From contig JAXDII010000025.1 in the NCBI GenBank assembly GCA_034664085.1, forward strand, positions 1 to 64,000: a stretch of 64,000 nucleotides of DNA, written 5' to 3'. Numbering within the stretch: the first letter of the stretch is position 1; each line of letters starts with the position of its first letter. This DNA comes from JACVRW01 sp034664085. Lineage in GTDB: Bacteria; Actinomycetota; Thermoleophilia; Solirubrobacterales; Thermoleophilaceae. The position numbers were made by a program, and so were the translations under genes. Of the stretch, positions 15,980 through 25,770 are shown in pieces. The notes beneath the pieces are model-generated. The model was not told the origin of the DNA and searched no databases. It worked only from the letters and a program-made list of their open reading frames with translations.

Positions 15980-18900
15980 CTAACGTCGACCCACGACGCG
16001 GTAAATGGCAGATCCAATGGCCTTCGCAACAGGACGTGCCACTCGGCTGTCGGAGTCCCAAATGACCTCGATCACCAGCTCGAAGAGCTCATCCTTGTCC
16101 GCGCCGCCGGCCACGAGTTCGCGTACTAGCCCCTCGATCTCCTCCATCGTCCACGTACCCACCTGCTCGATGGGATGCGACTCCTCCCCGGGAACCCACA
16201 GGTCGTCGGCCTTCGTGATGAATCGACGGCCGGCGGCGGACCACGCGAAGCTGCCAAGGAGACGATGGCGGTTACGCGGCACGGTCACTCCGAACCGCTC
16301 GGTGTACGCCTCCGCGAGAGCGGAGTCTGAAACGCCGCGGCGCTCCAACACAAGAAGGGCAATCTGATGGGGCACGAGGCCTAGGGGCACTTCGTCTAGA
16401 TCCGCGCCTGCGTAGCCCTCCGGATCGAGTGACTTGAGGCTGCTCGTGCGGATCCGTGCAGCCGGGCCCGCGCCGCCTGGCCCATCGTCAGGAGCCGGCT
16501 CGATCGGCAGGCGCAGGTGACCGATGGACTCGTCTTCCGCAGGCGCAGGCGTCGGATTCAGTGTGGCTTCGGGACGCTCATCGTCGAGCAGCACCGACCG
16601 GGCGCTTACCTCGATTGCCTCAGCCGCCGGCACGGTGGTCGCCACGGTCTGGTGTGCGTCCGCGGTCTGATGGGAGGACTGCATGGCCTCGCCGGGCTCG
16701 ACGACCGCCTCTAGCTCGAGGAGCGACGGGGCGTCCACGCCCCAGACGTCGGCGGCAAGCTGCTCGTTCGGGGTCAGGCTTGCGAGGTGCCGGAGGACCG
16801 CGTCGATCTGGGTGTCGGGATCACGACAGAACTCTGTGAACCGCACGCGGTGGAAGATCCAGCCGACTTCCTCGAGGAGTTGTTGGCGGTAGATGTCTTC
16901 AGGGATGAGCTCGCCGTCGACCGTCTGATGGTGCTGTTCACCGTCGGCCTCGACGGCGAGGCGTCGGCCAGCCTGGTCTGTGAGAACCAAGTCAATGAAC
17001 TTGCCGCGGGAGGGCCATTGTGGGACGACCCGCAAGTTTTCATTCTGGGCAAGGCGGTCGTAGAGGTCCCGTTCGAAGTCCGACTGGAAGACATCCTCGC
17101 CCGAGGCGAGACGAGACTCCACGCTCGGGGCAGACCAGTGATAGGTCTGTAGGTCCTCTGGGGCGATGCCCACGGATCCGACAGCGGCAATCTGGGTCGG
17201 TGCCGGTCCTCGACCAGGATCAGAGCCAGCCCTCCAGGTGTGATGCCGCTTGGCATCGACCGCCGGCTTCTCGCGCGGCCCGCAGCGCGCGAGCGCATCG
17301 CGCACGCGCGAGATCAGTCGCGCCGGGTCACCGAGCGCTTCGTCCGCGAGGATGCGCTCCACCGTCCACCCAGCCCGTTCTAGGAGACCTTGGGCGTCGA
17401 CGCGACGATCAGCAGTTGGAGGTGGAGCGGTATCGATTTCTCCGTCGATGAAGATGGCAGCGCGGGCCCAGCTTTCGGGATCGTGGACGACGAGGTCCAC
17501 ACCGACGCCGCACGCCACAAACTGCTCGACGGCTCGCAGGTTGGCGGCGATGAGAGCCTGAGCGGCTCGGCGGCGTGCCACGGTGAGCGGCTCGCGATGA
17601 GCCCGTTGTTCGATGACACGCACTAGGCGGTCGGGCTCTAGCGCGTGACGCAAGAACTGGCCTGAGTTGCCACTCGGGGGAAAGCGCTCGACGGGAGCGG
17701 ACACGAAATGGATTGCCTGGTGGCGCGCGCGGGTCAAGGCAACATTCACGCGTTGGTCACCCGTCCTGCCATTCGTGAACGCCAGGATCGAGGGGCTCTG
17801 TGTCGTTGAGTACCGCCAGGAGTAGAGGATCACGTCGCGTTCGTCGCCTTGGAACCCATCGACCGTTGAGCAGATGAGTCGGCGTTGCTCCCGCACGGGC
17901 TGTGCCACGCGCCGCTCTACGAGCCCCTCGATGTGCTCGATCTGCTCCCGGAAAAGTGACAGCACGCCGATGCTGAGACCAAGGTAACGCTCATCGTCGA
18001 GTATCCGTACGAGTTCGTCAACCAGGTACTCAGCCTCGTAGGCGTTGACCTTGCCCTTCCCGATCGGCGGGACCTCCTCGAGCTCATGGATGAGGATCGC
18101 CGGCCCGAGGCCTCTGTCATCCTCGGCGTCGCGCATCACTCTCAGACCGTCGGCATAGAAACGGGTGTTCGAGAAGGCAACTAGCTCCGGCCGACATCGG
18201 AAGTGTTCGCTGAGGACGATCGGCGCCTGATCGCGAGTCGAGGCGAGCCCGAGGAGGCTGTTCTCGGTCTGGTCGAACAGCCCCGCGGGGTCGAGGTCGA
18301 CCAGCTTCGACTGCGTTAGCAAAGCCTTGTTGGCGTTCCCAGCGAGGGAGCGCTTGAGGTCCTCATTCGAGAGCTGGTTGTCATCGCCGAAGACCACCGT
18401 GCACTTGGCTCGAGCAAAGATCGGCAGTGTCTGGTCCGGGTTGCATTGCGATGCCTCATCGAAGATCACGACGTCGAAAATGTCGTGGCGCAGCGGGAAC
18501 ATGCGGCATGCGTCCTCGGGGCGCATGATCCAGCACGGGAATACCTCTGTGAGGACGTCGACGTCGAACTGGGGGGAGTTCTTGAGCTCCTCAAGTCGGT
18601 CGAAGCGCTTGGCAGATGTGCCAATGGCCTTTCGGAAACGCTCCAAACTCGCGGTGAACTTCGGGCGGAGGAAGCCTTCGTAGATCCGCTGCTGAATCCG
18701 AAGAGAGAGCACCTGCCTTGCGTCGGCGAGGATCTTCTCGCGCAAGGACTTGAGCGCTTCAGCGAGGGCACGCGTCGTGTCTTCAGCGGCGATCGCTTGC
18801 AGACGATGCACAGTCGGTTGGGCGGCGAGCGCAGCGGCCAGATCCTCAAGGAAGCCTGGCCCCGGCCGCCCGTCAACGGCCGCGTGCTCGATGGCGGCGA

Positions 18901-21403
18901 GTGTCCGAGTCAAGGAGCCCGCGGGACCTTCCAGCACCTGCGCACGCTCCGCAAGTGCTGGCATGGCCGCAAGCTCGTCTGTCAAGGCCTGGAGTAGCGG
19001 TCGAGCGTCGTCGTAGCGCCCTTCGTCTACAGCGGAGTCAAGCTCCTGTAGGCGCTCCACCAGGAACGCCAAGGCCTCATTTGCGCGGATCTGTTCGTTG
19101 CCGCTGCGATCAGCGCCCAGCGCCGCTAAGGCGGCCTGCCAACGTTGGGTGTGCTCCTCGACTAGGTCTTCACTCAGTTCCGTTGTGAGTGCCTCGAGCG
19201 GGAGGCGGAGGCGAGTCTTCTCCCGGGCGGCCGCGCGCGCTGACTCGATTGCATTTGCGACTGCCAAGGCCCGTCGCACACGACTGAGATAACCAGTGAC
19301 CTGCGTGGGGTCGTACTCGGTCTGAAGAGCGAGCTTCAGCTCACCCCCAAGTGCGCCCCCCTCGCCGCGTAGCCGTTCCCAGGCGTCCCAAAAGCGGGCC
19401 CATCGACCGAGCTGGTCCGCATTCAGGCCGGCCGCGCCAGGTGCATGCTCGTCGAGCCATTTGCGCGCAGCCTTTTTTTTGAGGAAGCTCTTCAGTAACG
19501 CGTGCTGCTGGGCTACTTGATGGCGCCGGGCGATGTCGGCCTTCACTGCATTGCGGTCATGTTGCAGTTGACGCGCGTTGTCGAATGCCCCCGCTATCTC
19601 CTCGACGGCCTGGCTGGCCTGGTCTCGGAGGTCGGTATCCGCCGCCAGTTCGTGCACGAACGCCCGAACCCGCTCGGGTTCAGGGTCGTCGCGGATCGCG
19701 GCGACCGGGGCGCGCAGGATGTCCCGGATCTCCTCCACGGTGGCGACTGCGATGTCGACCTCGGATGGTCGCTCGTCCGCAATGGGCTGCCATTGCCGCA
19801 CAAGGTCTTGAACGAACGGATCGGTAGCTGCATCGAGCCGAGCTAGCTGGAGGCTCAAGAAGCTCATCAGCGCCTGTTGTCGGCCGCCGGTAGACGTTTC
19901 AGCCGCGATTGGCGACGCGCAAAGGCCGGCCCAGACTTGACGGTGCTCACGGGCAAGCTGACCCAGGCGTGATAGATCCTGCGCCACGCGATCGCGGTCA
20001 GGTACCGGCACCTCCGGATCATCGGCGGGCAGCAGGTCGATGCTCTCGATCGAGAGGAGCAACCGCTCCGCCTCAGCCTGTTCGCCCTCGGCGCGGTTGT
20101 TGAAGTCATCTCTGAGCTCCTGGTAGTGCTCGCCGTTCATACGCCGTCGTTCTTCGACCGCGGCGAGCTGCTTACGCAGGGTGTGCTGGTTGACCTTTGC
20201 GAAAAAGCCCTTGACGTCCTGGATCTGGCCTTGGAGTTCCCTCTTCGTGTTTGCGCTGGTTCCAACCATCGACGCGTAGAGGAATCGGAGCTCGATCTCG
20301 TCGAGCTTGTCCCGCACCACGGTTAGCGCCTGCTCTTTATGGCTGCATACGAGCACGCTCTTGCCCTCCGACACAAGATGGGCGGCCAGATTCGCAATGG
20401 TGAGGCTCTTGCCGTTGCCGGGTGGACCCTGAACCACAACAATGCGGTTCTTCTCGACGGCATCAACGACACGCCGTTGCGGACCGTTCGAGGGGAAAGG
20501 GAAGACAACCTCGTGGATGTCGAGCTGCTCAAGCTCGGGGCGGATTTCCTCGTCCGGAGGACGTAGAAGCACGGAGAGCGGGCGATCGTCGCGGACAAAG
20601 CCGTCGGGATGCGCGGCCATGCGATCAAGATCAGCCAGAAGGTACGGCGAGGACTTGTTGGCCAAGTAAAGAGCAGCGCCAGAATGCAGCTGGAGATGAG
20701 GCTGCAGCTTCGTGGCCTGTGCCGGCGTCACGCGCTGAGGCCACGGTTCAAGCCTGTCCTCCAAGGCTCTGACCTTCAGGCCAGGAAACACCCCGTGAAG
20801 CCCTCGCAAGAGCTCTTCGACCCGTTCATCATCCCAGCCGTCCGAGAGCTCAGCCTGTGCGTTGATCCCGAGCGTGACGATCTGGTCGGCATCGGTCTTC
20901 GAGAACGCGTTGGACCAAACCGAGGTGTTGAACCGTGGTGGCTCATCGGTGGCCGAGATGGAAACCGAACCGTCTGACTGACTGGCGACGGTGACAGTCT
21001 GCAGGAAGAGCGGGGCTAGCACGGGCTCGCAGCTCGAGGTGTTCTTCTTGAAAAGCGCCCCGTGCAGGAGTGGTCCGGCGTAGATCACCTCTCGTTGGTG
21101 CGCTTCGACGGCAGCCTTGAGGGCGAGTTCGCGCAGACGGTCCCAAACCACAAGTTGCTCGCGGTAGTGCTCGTGCTCAGCCTTGTTGCTTGGGTCAGGT
21201 GCCACCGGAGCGGGGATGGCCATCTTGCGGTGATGCAAGAGTTCATCGCGATCGATCAGCTGTCCGATATCGCACGGGAAGGCGGCTTTGCGGGCGGTTC
21301 GGACATCGGTTTGGGCCACATTCTGGGCGCCGATCACGCGAAGGCAGCCGGCGTGATAGCGAGCCACCGCTGACGCCAGTTCGAGAGTCTGCCGGTTGGT
21401 CAC
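15980..21403 (-). CDS. giant superfamily 1 helicase with C-terminal Vsr/MTES_1575-like endonuclease domain
   Basis: 1807 residues, GTG start. Residues 1-300 are an uncharacterised N-terminal region. The SF1 helicase core starts with Walker A GPPGNGKS (326-333). A long, mostly helical insertion of about 550 residues follows. Then come Walker B FDEASQCNPDQ (about 980), GDDNQLS, and the motif VI-like VALTRARHQ (about 1220). At about 1440-1550 a PD-(D/E)XK-like nuclease is seen: DFERDLYDRLAQN, FIDLVL, LAVEADGEQHH. A winged-helix-like tail ends the protein. Helicase plus endonuclease in one chain is typical of anti-phage or DNA-end-processing proteins. It lies 283 bp after sbcC on the same strand; that gap holds no gene I can support. 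Confidence 0.82.
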   Translation of the reverse strand: MTNRQTLELASAVARYHAGCLRVIGAQNVAQTDVRTARKAAFPCDIGQLIDRDELLHHRKMAIPAPVAPDPSNKAEHEHYREQLVVWDRLRELALKAAVEAHQREVIYAGPLLHGALFKKNTSSCEPVLAPLFLQTVTVASQSDGSVSISATDEPPRFNTSVWSNAFSKTDADQIVTLGINAQAELSDGWDDERVEELLRGLHGVFPGLKVRALEDRLEPWPQRVTPAQATKLQPHLQLHSGAALYLANKSSPYLLADLDRMAAHPDGFVRDDRPLSVLLRPPDEEIRPELEQLDIHEVVFPFPSNGPQRRVVDAVEKNRIVVVQGPPGNGKSLTIANLAAHLVSEGKSVLVCSHKEQALTVVRDKLDEIELRFLYASMVGTSANTKRELQGQIQDVKGFFAKVNQHTLRKQLAAVEERRRMNGEHYQELRDDFNNRAEGEQAEAERLLLSIESIDLLPADDPEVPVPDRDRVAQDLSRLGQLAREHRQVWAGLCASPIAAETSTGGRQQALMSFLSLQLARLDAATDPFVQDLVRQWQPIADERPSEVDIAVATVEEIRDILRAPVAAIRDDPEPERVRAFVHELAADTDLRDQASQAVEEIAGAFDNARQLQHDRNAVKADIARRHQVAQQHALLKSFLKKKAARKWLDEHAPGAAGLNADQLGRWARFWDAWERLRGEGGALGGELKLALQTEYDPTQVTGYLSRVRRALAVANAIESARAAAREKTRLRLPLEALTTELSEDLVEEHTQRWQAALAALGADRSGNEQIRANEALAFLVERLQELDSAVDEGRYDDARPLLQALTDELAAMPALAERAQVLEGPAGSLTRTLAAIEHAAVDGRPGPGFLEDLAAALAAQPTVHRLQAIAAEDTTRALAEALKSLREKILADARQVLSLRIQQRIYEGFLRPKFTASLERFRKAIGTSAKRFDRLEELKNSPQFDVDVLTEVFPCWIMRPEDACRMFPLRHDIFDVVIFDEASQCNPDQTLPIFARAKCTVVFGDDNQLSNEDLKRSLAGNANKALLTQSKLVDLDPAGLFDQTENSLLGLASTRDQAPIVLSEHFRCRPELVAFSNTRFYADGLRVMRDAEDDRGLGPAILIHELEEVPPIGKGKVNAYEAEYLVDELVRILDDERYLGLSIGVLSLFREQIEHIEGLVERRVAQPVREQRRLICSTVDGFQGDERDVILYSWRYSTTQSPSILAFTNGRTGDQRVNVALTRARHQAIHFVSAPVERFPPSGNSGQFLRHALEPDRLVRVIEQRAHREPLTVARRRAAQALIAANLRAVEQFVACGVGVDLVVHDPESWARAAIFIDGEIDTAPPPTADRRVDAQGLLERAGWTVERILADEALGDPARLISRVRDALARCGPREKPAVDAKRHHTWRAGSDPGRGPAPTQIAAVGSVGIAPEDLQTYHWSAPSVESRLASGEDVFQSDFERDLYDRLAQNENLRVVPQWPSRGKFIDLVLTDQAGRRLAVEADGEQHHQTVDGELIPEDIYRQQLLEEVGWIFHRVRFTEFCRDPDTQIDAVLRHLASLTPNEQLAADVWGVDAPSLLELEAVVEPGEAMQSSHQTADAHQTVATTVPAAEAIEVSARSVLLDDERPEATLNPTPAPAEDESIGHLRLPIEPAPDDGPGGAGPAARIRTSSLKSLDPEGYAGADLDEVPLGLVPHQIALLVLERRGVSDSALAEAYTERFGVTVPRNRHRLLGSFAWSAAGRRFITKADDLWVPGEESHPIEQVGTWTMEEIEGLVRELVAGGADKDELFELVIEVIWDSDSRVARPVAKAIGSAIYRVVGRR

Positions 21404-21686
21404 GGGCTGAATAGGGTCTGCGGCTTATCTCCCCGACCACGACGGACGACAGCTGCAACCCGTGCCTTCGAGTGGTGTGGGGATCGGCCCTCGACGACCT
21501 CGTGAGAATGACGCGTGGGCCGGTCATTACGCAGGCCTTCCTGTCCACAAGCTTCTATCGGCGACGATGGCGGGTCTCCTGAGCACTCCCGGCCGACGTG
21601 GCTATTGCGCCGACCTCGCTCCCTGACCGAGCGGTCGACGGCGGCCGCGCGCTCGCGCGAGTGAGCTGATTCCATGGCCCGCTCGG

Positions 21687-24623
21687 TCACGGCGACTGCA
21701 CCACCACGCTGTGAGTCCCCTCCTTGCGCACCTCGAGTCCCTCGTTGATCCGCTCGGCGAGGGCCGCCACGTGGCTGATGACGCCGACGAGCAAGTCGTC
21801 CTCGCGCAGGCGCTCGAGCGCGTCGATTACCTCCTCGAGCGTCTCGGAATCGAGCGAGCCGAAGCCCTCGTCGATGAAGACCGCCTCCAATCGCGCCCCG
21901 AGGCCTTCGCCAGCGAGCTCGGTGACGTGTTTCGAGAGCGCGAGCGCGAGGCTCAGCGATGCCATGAACGTCTCGCCGCCCGACAGCGTCTTCACCGAGC
22001 GTGTTTCGTCGGCGTTGACGTGGTCCACCACCTCAAAGTGGCCGTCGCGCGAGAGCAGGCTGTAGCGCCGGTCGGTAATCCGCAAGAGTTCCTCGGATGC
22101 GCGAACGGCGAGCACGTCCAATGTCTCCTGGATCACGAAGTCCACGAAGTGATCGGCGCGCAGCTCGGTAGCGAGAACCTCGAGTACAACTACGCGCTGC
22201 TCGTCGGCGGCGATCCCGCCCTCGAGCCCCTCGCGCTGGCTTACACGCCGCTCGAGCATCTTCACGGCTTCCTCGCTGCGCACCTGCGCGGCCCCCGCGT
22301 CGCGCTCGTGCTGCTCGACCGCCGCCAGCACCGCCTCAGCGACGGCCTCTATCCCAACGCCCTCCGCCAAAATTGCGAGGTCAGCCTCGGCACCAGCGGC
22401 GTCGCGCGTCGCGGCGTCGCCCACGTCGCCGAGCCGGCGCGCGGCCTCGTCGCACCATGCGGCGAGATCCTCAGCGCGCGCGTCACGTCCGGGGGCCGCC
22501 TCCGGCAGCGCGGGGGCGACCGGTTCGTCCGTGAGCTCCGAGGCAACCCCTGCCGCGGTCTCTGCACGGCCGCGCAGTTGCTGGAGTCGGAGGTCGATCT
22601 CGGCTGTGGCCTCGGTCGCCTTCCCGAGTCGCTCGTCAGCCGCGGCGAGCCTGTCGCGGGCGGCGGTCTCCTGCTCACGGACGCCAGTCACGGCCGCCTC
22701 GGCCTGGACCGCCTTCTCGTACTCAGCGGCTAGCCGTGCGTTGGCGTCCGGCGGGATCTCATCGCCGAACCGACCCCGGAGGAGCTCGCGAGCGGCATCG
22801 CGGTCGGCGACCGCGAGTTTCGCGGCGTCCTCGAGTGCCTGACGCTCGACCGCCATTGCGTCCACCCGCCGCGACACGCGCGCGACCTCCTCGCGCGTTG
22901 CCGCGAGGGCCTCGTCCGCGGCACTATGCGCCGACTCTGCCTCGCCCAGCGCAGTTTCTACGACAGCGACCCTCTCCGTCGTCGACGCTAGCGCCGCCGC
23001 GACCGCGTCGGCGTTGCGTGCCCCGCCCAGCGCCTCGTTCAGGCCGACCTCGCACTCAGACACCCGCCGCTCGAGTCCAGTGACATCGGCGCGGGCCTCG
23101 GCGGCAGCGCTCGCCGCCGCCTTCGCCCCGGTCCTGCAGGTCGCAAGGGCCCGCTCCGCCTCCGCAAGGCGCGCGCCTGCGTCGGCGTCGACCGCCGGGC
23201 GCTCCTGGAGCTGGCGCTCGCAGACGGGGCATGGGTCGCCAGGGCCGAGATCCGCGACGAGTACCGCGACCGTGTGCTCACGCCGCAGCTGCTCGTGCGC
23301 CTGCTCTGCTGCCTCAACCCCTGCGGACGCGCGTTCAGCTGCGCGTGCAGCCTCCTCGGCTGTCGGTTGCGACTCGGCCAGCGCGACCCCGGCCTGCTCG
23401 GCGCGCTCTTCCGCGGTGCGCACGGCTGCGAGGACGCGCAGCGCCTCCTCGTGGGCGGCCTTCGCCGCGTCGCGCTGCGTCCTAGCACCGGTCTCGGCGG
23501 TGGCGGCGCCGGTGACCGCTGCGGCCGTCCGCTCGACTTGCTCCTGAGCGGCGGTGAGCTCAGACGTCGCCTCGGTCTCGCGCGTAGCGAGTTCGCCGAG
23601 CGCCCCTTCGCTCTCGGTCACGCGGCGCTCGAGCTCGACGAGCCTCTCGCTCGCGTCGCGCAACCGGCTCAGTTCCTCGCGACTGCCGGCCCGCTCAGTG
23701 AGCTTCTCGACCGCGGCGGTAGTAGCGGCAAGTTCCTCGCCGGCGGTCGCCACGGCCGCAAGTGCAGCCTTTCGCTCGACCGCAGCATCCCGCCGGTCGA
23801 TCTCGGCCTGCACGCACGCCGACCGCTCGGCGCGCAGCTCCTTAGCCAGCGCCTCGCACTGCGCGGCAAGATCCGTCGCGCGAAGCACACGAGTCGCCGC
23901 CGCCGAGCGCCGCGAATCCAGTTCATGGGCGGCGACAAGAGCCTTGCGGGCGGCGGCTGCGCCCGCCGCGGTGGCACCGAGCGCTGTGTTTGCCTCGTCC
24001 AGCGCCTCTTCTGTGGCGTCAGCGAACTGGTCGGCGAGGATCCGACGCGTTTGCTCGCCACGAATCTTCAGCTCGCTGGCGCGTTGCCGCGCGAGCCCTG
24101 CCATGCGGTCGTAGTGGCCGAGGCCGAGCAACGCTACAAGCGTCCGCCGACGGTCGGCGGGCTCGCCCTTTAGGAACTTCGCGAACTCGCCCTGCGGCAG
24201 CACAACCGCCTTGCAGAAACTCTCGAAGTCGAGCTTGACGAGCTCTTCGACGGTCGCATTGAGCGCCTTGACGCCGCTGCGTTCGACCGCGTCGACCCAG
24301 GTGTCTCCCTCCAGCCGCTCTAGCTTGCCCTGCTGGGCGCCGCTGCGCGGCAGCCTGCGGCTCAGGCGGTAGGTCGAGCCGTCGACCGAGAACTCGAGCA
24401 GGATGCGCGCCTCGGCCTTACCGTGACTAACGAGCTCGCCGAGTCCATGACGTCCGATCCGTGCGACCTGGCCGTAGAGCGCGAAGCCCATTGCGTCCAG
24501 AAGGCTCGTCTTCCCGGACCCGGTGGGACCGGTGATCGCGAACAGGCTGAGCGGGATGAAATCGACCGGCTGGCGCTCGCGAAATGCCGTGAAGCCCTCT
24601 ACCTCGAGCCTACGCGGGCGCAC
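21687..24623 (-). CDS. sbcC: SbcC/Rad50-type SMC-like ATPase
   Basis: 978 residues. Walker A GPTGSGKT lies at 32-39. Two long coiled coils, Ala/Glu/Arg-rich, flank a zinc hook with CPVC at about 463. The ABC signature LSGGETFMASLSLALALS lies near 886 and Walker B VFIDEGFGSLD near 922. With SbcD it forms the complex that tethers DNA ends and opens hairpins or protein-blocked ends. Its ATG lies inside the last 14 nt of sbcD. In this cluster it is preceded by HerA and NurA, as in archaeal resection operons, rather than standing with sbcD alone. Confidence 0.93.
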   Translation of the reverse strand: MRPRRLEVEGFTAFRERQPVDFIPLSLFAITGPTGSGKTSLLDAMGFALYGQVARIGRHGLGELVSHGKAEARILLEFSVDGSTYRLSRRLPRSGAQQGKLERLEGDTWVDAVERSGVKALNATVEELVKLDFESFCKAVVLPQGEFAKFLKGEPADRRRTLVALLGLGHYDRMAGLARQRASELKIRGEQTRRILADQFADATEEALDEANTALGATAAGAAAARKALVAAHELDSRRSAAATRVLRATDLAAQCEALAKELRAERSACVQAEIDRRDAAVERKAALAAVATAGEELAATTAAVEKLTERAGSREELSRLRDASERLVELERRVTESEGALGELATRETEATSELTAAQEQVERTAAAVTGAATAETGARTQRDAAKAAHEEALRVLAAVRTAEERAEQAGVALAESQPTAEEAARAAERASAGVEAAEQAHEQLRREHTVAVLVADLGPGDPCPVCERQLQERPAVDADAGARLAEAERALATCRTGAKAAASAAAEARADVTGLERRVSECEVGLNEALGGARNADAVAAALASTTERVAVVETALGEAESAHSAADEALAATREEVARVSRRVDAMAVERQALEDAAKLAVADRDAARELLRGRFGDEIPPDANARLAAEYEKAVQAEAAVTGVREQETAARDRLAAADERLGKATEATAEIDLRLQQLRGRAETAAGVASELTDEPVAPALPEAAPGRDARAEDLAAWCDEAARRLGDVGDAATRDAAGAEADLAILAEGVGIEAVAEAVLAAVEQHERDAGAAQVRSEEAVKMLERRVSQREGLEGGIAADEQRVVVLEVLATELRADHFVDFVIQETLDVLAVRASEELLRITDRRYSLLSRDGHFEVVDHVNADETRSVKTLSGGETFMASLSLALALSKHVTELAGEGLGARLEAVFIDEGFGSLDSETLEEVIDALERLREDDLLVGVISHVAALAERINEGLEVRKEGTHSVVVQSP

Positions 24624-25770
24624 CGATCACTTCCTCGTGCAGGTCGTCGAACAACTTCATGACCGCGGGATCTGGCTCGGCGCCATGGCGCTCGCGGTAG
24701 TAGCGGTCGAAGAGATCGCGTGGCGAGAGCCGTCGGAGCTCGGCCGCCCGCTGCTCGGGGTCCTCGCGCTCGTACTCGAGCCGCACCTCAACAGCCGACG
24801 GCAGGATCGCTCGCACCTCGTCTGCGAGCCCCGGCTGCGGGCCGTCGCATTCCAGCGTTACGCGTAAGAAGGCGTCGTCATAGTCATCCTCTTGCTCGCG
24901 GAGCTGGTCGAGCGTGCCGCGGACGTCGAGCAACCGGCGGCCAGCAGTCAGCTTGACCGCACGAGGACGCGCCGGCGTGCCGGGTTCAACCTCCACGATT
25001 GTTACGGACTTGCTCTCGCCCGCCTCGCCGAAATCGAGCTGGAGGAGCGACCCGGCGTAGCGCGCCGGCGTCGCGGCGCCGGGGACCCCCTGGGGCCGGT
25101 GAACGTGACCGAGCGCGATGTACTGCACGGTCGTTGGCAGCGCCGCCGGGTTCACGGCGAAAATTTGGCCGATCGTAAGGTCGCGCTCACCGCCGCCCAA
25201 ACGCGCTCCCGACACGAACAGATGGCCGGCCAGAAGCGTCACGCCGGCAGGATCGAGTCCGTCGCACAGGGCACGCAGGATGCGAGGCAGCTCCTCGGCG
25301 TACTCCTGGACCGGCTCCTCCTGCGCTCCCATCAGGTCCGCCGCGCTGTACAACAAACGTTCGGCGACCCACGGCAGGCACGCGACGTGAGCCTTTGAGC
25401 CGTCGCGGGCCGTCACCGTGACGACGCCGCCGCTGTCGGGACGGCGCACGTCTGAAACCACGTGTACCCCGGCGGCGCCGAATAGCCGTTCGACCGCCCC
25501 GAAGCGGCGGGCATTGTCGTGGTTGCCGGGGACGACAATCACCTCGGCGCCGGTCCCCCGTAGCGCAAGCAGAGCGTCGTAGACGATTCGCTCGGCCTCG
25601 GCCGATGGGGCGTACTGCTCGAAGACATCGCCGCAGACCAGCACGAGGTCGACCTCCTCGCGGCGCGCCGTCTCGACCAGCTCGGCGAGGACCGACTTGG
25701 CCTCATCTAGGCGCTGGCGCCGGTGGAGCGTGCGGCCAACGTGCCAGTCGCCCGTGTGGAGAACCTTCAC
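24610..25770 (-). CDS. sbcD: SbcD/Mre11-type exonuclease subunit
   Basis: 386 residues with the calcineurin-like phosphoesterase motifs in order: GDWHVGRTL (residue 7), CGDVFE, VPGNHDNARR, a His in LAGHLFVSG, and ALGHVHRPQ. The C-terminal capping domain ends in RRLSPRDLFDRYYRERHG, typical of SbcD. It is a Mn-dependent 3'-5' exonuclease and endonuclease acting with SbcC. Its ATG overlaps the HerA stop (ATGA), so it is coupled to the helicase upstream. Confidence 0.93.
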   Translation of the reverse strand: MKVLHTGDWHVGRTLHRRQRLDEAKSVLAELVETARREEVDLVLVCGDVFEQYAPSAEAERIVYDALLALRGTGAEVIVVPGNHDNARRFGAVERLFGAAGVHVVSDVRRPDSGGVVTVTARDGSKAHVACLPWVAERLLYSAADLMGAQEEPVQEYAEELPRILRALCDGLDPAGVTLLAGHLFVSGARLGGGERDLTIGQIFAVNPAALPTTVQYIALGHVHRPQGVPGAATPARYAGSLLQLDFGEAGESKSVTIVEVEPGTPARPRAVKLTAGRRLLDVRGTLDQLREQEDDYDDAFLRVTLECDGPQPGLADEVRAILPSAVEVRLEYEREDPEQRAAELRRLSPRDLFDRYYRERHGAEPDPAVMKLFDDLHEEVIGAPA

